Below, one piece after another: positions 4,652 through 5,211 of a stretch of 5,211 nt of DNA. Every line of letters begins with the position of its first letter. The first letter of the stretch is position 1. The stretch is from Candidatus Nanopelagicales bacterium. GTDB taxonomy: Bacteria; Actinomycetota; Actinomycetes; S36-B12; UBA5976. The notes below the pieces were generated by a model. That model made no database searches. It was given only the letters and a program-made list of their open reading frames with translations, and had not been told where the DNA came from. The stretch is taken from NCBI GenBank assembly GCA_030831445.1, contig JAURLB010000111.1, positions 1 to 5,211 on the forward strand, read 5' to 3'. The position numbers and the translations under genes are program-made.

Positions 4652-5211
4652 CTAACTATCGCTTTCAGGCCCAGCAAAGTCTTCCGGTCTGTGAGGTAGG
4701 TGCTGCACTTTCTCTTTCTGCCAAGCGCGATACGCCAATACGCCAGTAAAAATCAGAATAAAGGACAGGTAAGAAAGTTCAACAAGTGCGCCGCTCAAAC
4801 CAAAAGATGCAAGGATTGTTCTGCCATTAAGGAGCAGTACTAGGCCACCAACAATGACACCTAAGGGTGCGTGTGGCAAGCGTCCAGAGAGCTTCGCCGC
4901 AAAAGGTGCCATCAATACGCCGCCAAGTAGCAAGCCACCAACGACAACCAGATCAATCTTGTTGTCGTTACTAGGATTCGTGATAAACGCCGTGATAAAC
5001 CCAGCACTTGCAGCAATCGCCACCAGAAACTCAGCAGCACTCACAGTTCCAATAACAAATCGAGGATGCGTTTTCGTCAATGTTAACAGTGTAGGTGTGG
5101 TGATGGGTCCCCAACCGCCACCACCAGATGCAGTAACGAATCCAGCGAAGCCACCAAGAGAACTCAAAATATATCCGCGAGGACGGCCTTTGACTGGCTT
5201 CACAATTCTCA
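4652..5211 (-). CDS. TauE/SafE-family sulfite/anion exporter-like permease (C-terminal part; continues past the right edge)
   Basis: Polytopic membrane protein of the TauE/SafE family (Pfam TauE). Members are proposed to move sulfite, sulfoacetate or related anions; the substrate here is unknown. The visible part is the second of two homologous halves. It has the motif FAGFVTASGGGGWGP followed by TPTLL, the typical I/VIGTV..AEF segment (VIGTVSAAEFLVA), then GGLLLGGVLMAPFAA and LGVIVGGLVLLLNGRTI. About four to six hydrophobic segments are followed by a hydrophilic tail (roughly the last 25 residues, ending PESDS). A GTG at 5203-5201 could serve as a start, but the frame is open to the window edge and the family usually has about 240-300 residues with a first half before this motif, so the gene almost certainly begins outside. 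Its stop lies 28 bp from the stop of the convergent VOC gene. Confidence 0.88.
   Translation of the reverse strand, partial: RIVKPVKGRPRGYILSSLGGFAGFVTASGGGGWGPITTPTLLTLTKTHPRFVIGTVSAAEFLVAIAASAGFITAFITNPSNDNKIDLVVVGGLLLGGVLMAPFAAKLSGRLPHAPLGVIVGGLVLLLNGRTILASFGLSGALVELSYLSFILIFTGVLAYRAWQKEKVQHLPHRPEDFAGPESDS

Noticed and set aside
5201..5203. GTG as the start of a complete 183-residue TauE-like protein
   Set aside because: The frame stays open to the window edge and the visible part matches only the second half of the family, so the true start is most likely outside the window.

Overview
The window looks like a chromosomal segment of an actinobacterium with moderate to low GC content. By eye the GC content is in the mid-forties percent (not computed). 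Four things point to Actinobacteria: start sites that look leaderless with TANNNT-type -10 boxes, a perfect match to the actinobacterial nickel-regulator (Nur) operator, the actinobacterial style of the glyoxalase-like and TauE-like proteins, and compact spacing with overlapping gene ends. A freshwater planktonic lineage such as the Nanopelagicales (acI) would fit the compactness and base composition, but that is an inference. No RNA gene, mobile element, CRISPR array or insertion sequence is visible.

Layout. Positions 1-324 (minus) hold the first 108 codons of a nickel/cobalt ECF-transporter S-component (CbiM/NikM). Its likely promoter, with a perfect TTGCAA-N5-TTGCAA Nur operator over the -35 position, lies in a 59-bp divergent spacer. 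Positions 384-1871 (plus) encode an iron-sulfur bacterial photolyase (PhrB/FeS-BCP type) with all four cluster cysteines in canonical spacing. It runs tail-to-tail, with overlapping stop codons, into tspO (1868-2335, minus), a tryptophan-rich sensory/tetrapyrrole-binding membrane protein. After a 54-bp divergent promoter region comes nhaA (2390-3637, plus), a Na+/H+ antiporter with an extra N-terminal membrane helix. It overlaps by 8 bp a small DUF3293-type gene (3630-4085, plus). After a 118-bp gap comes a single-domain VOC/glyoxalase-like protein (4204-4623, plus). The window ends in the C-terminal half of a TauE/SafE-family permease (4652-5211, minus), cut by the window edge.

How the genes may work together. 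Photolyase and TspO both suit a cell exposed to light and photo-oxidative stress. The Nur operator suggests that nickel supply is regulated here, and in actinobacteria the usual nickel clients are Ni-superoxide dismutase and urease. NhaA handles Na+/pH homeostasis. These links are by neighbourhood only. All gene families are known, so the most notable content is regulatory: the Nur-box/promoter overlap shared by the divergent nikM-like and photolyase genes, and the repeated leaderless start architecture.
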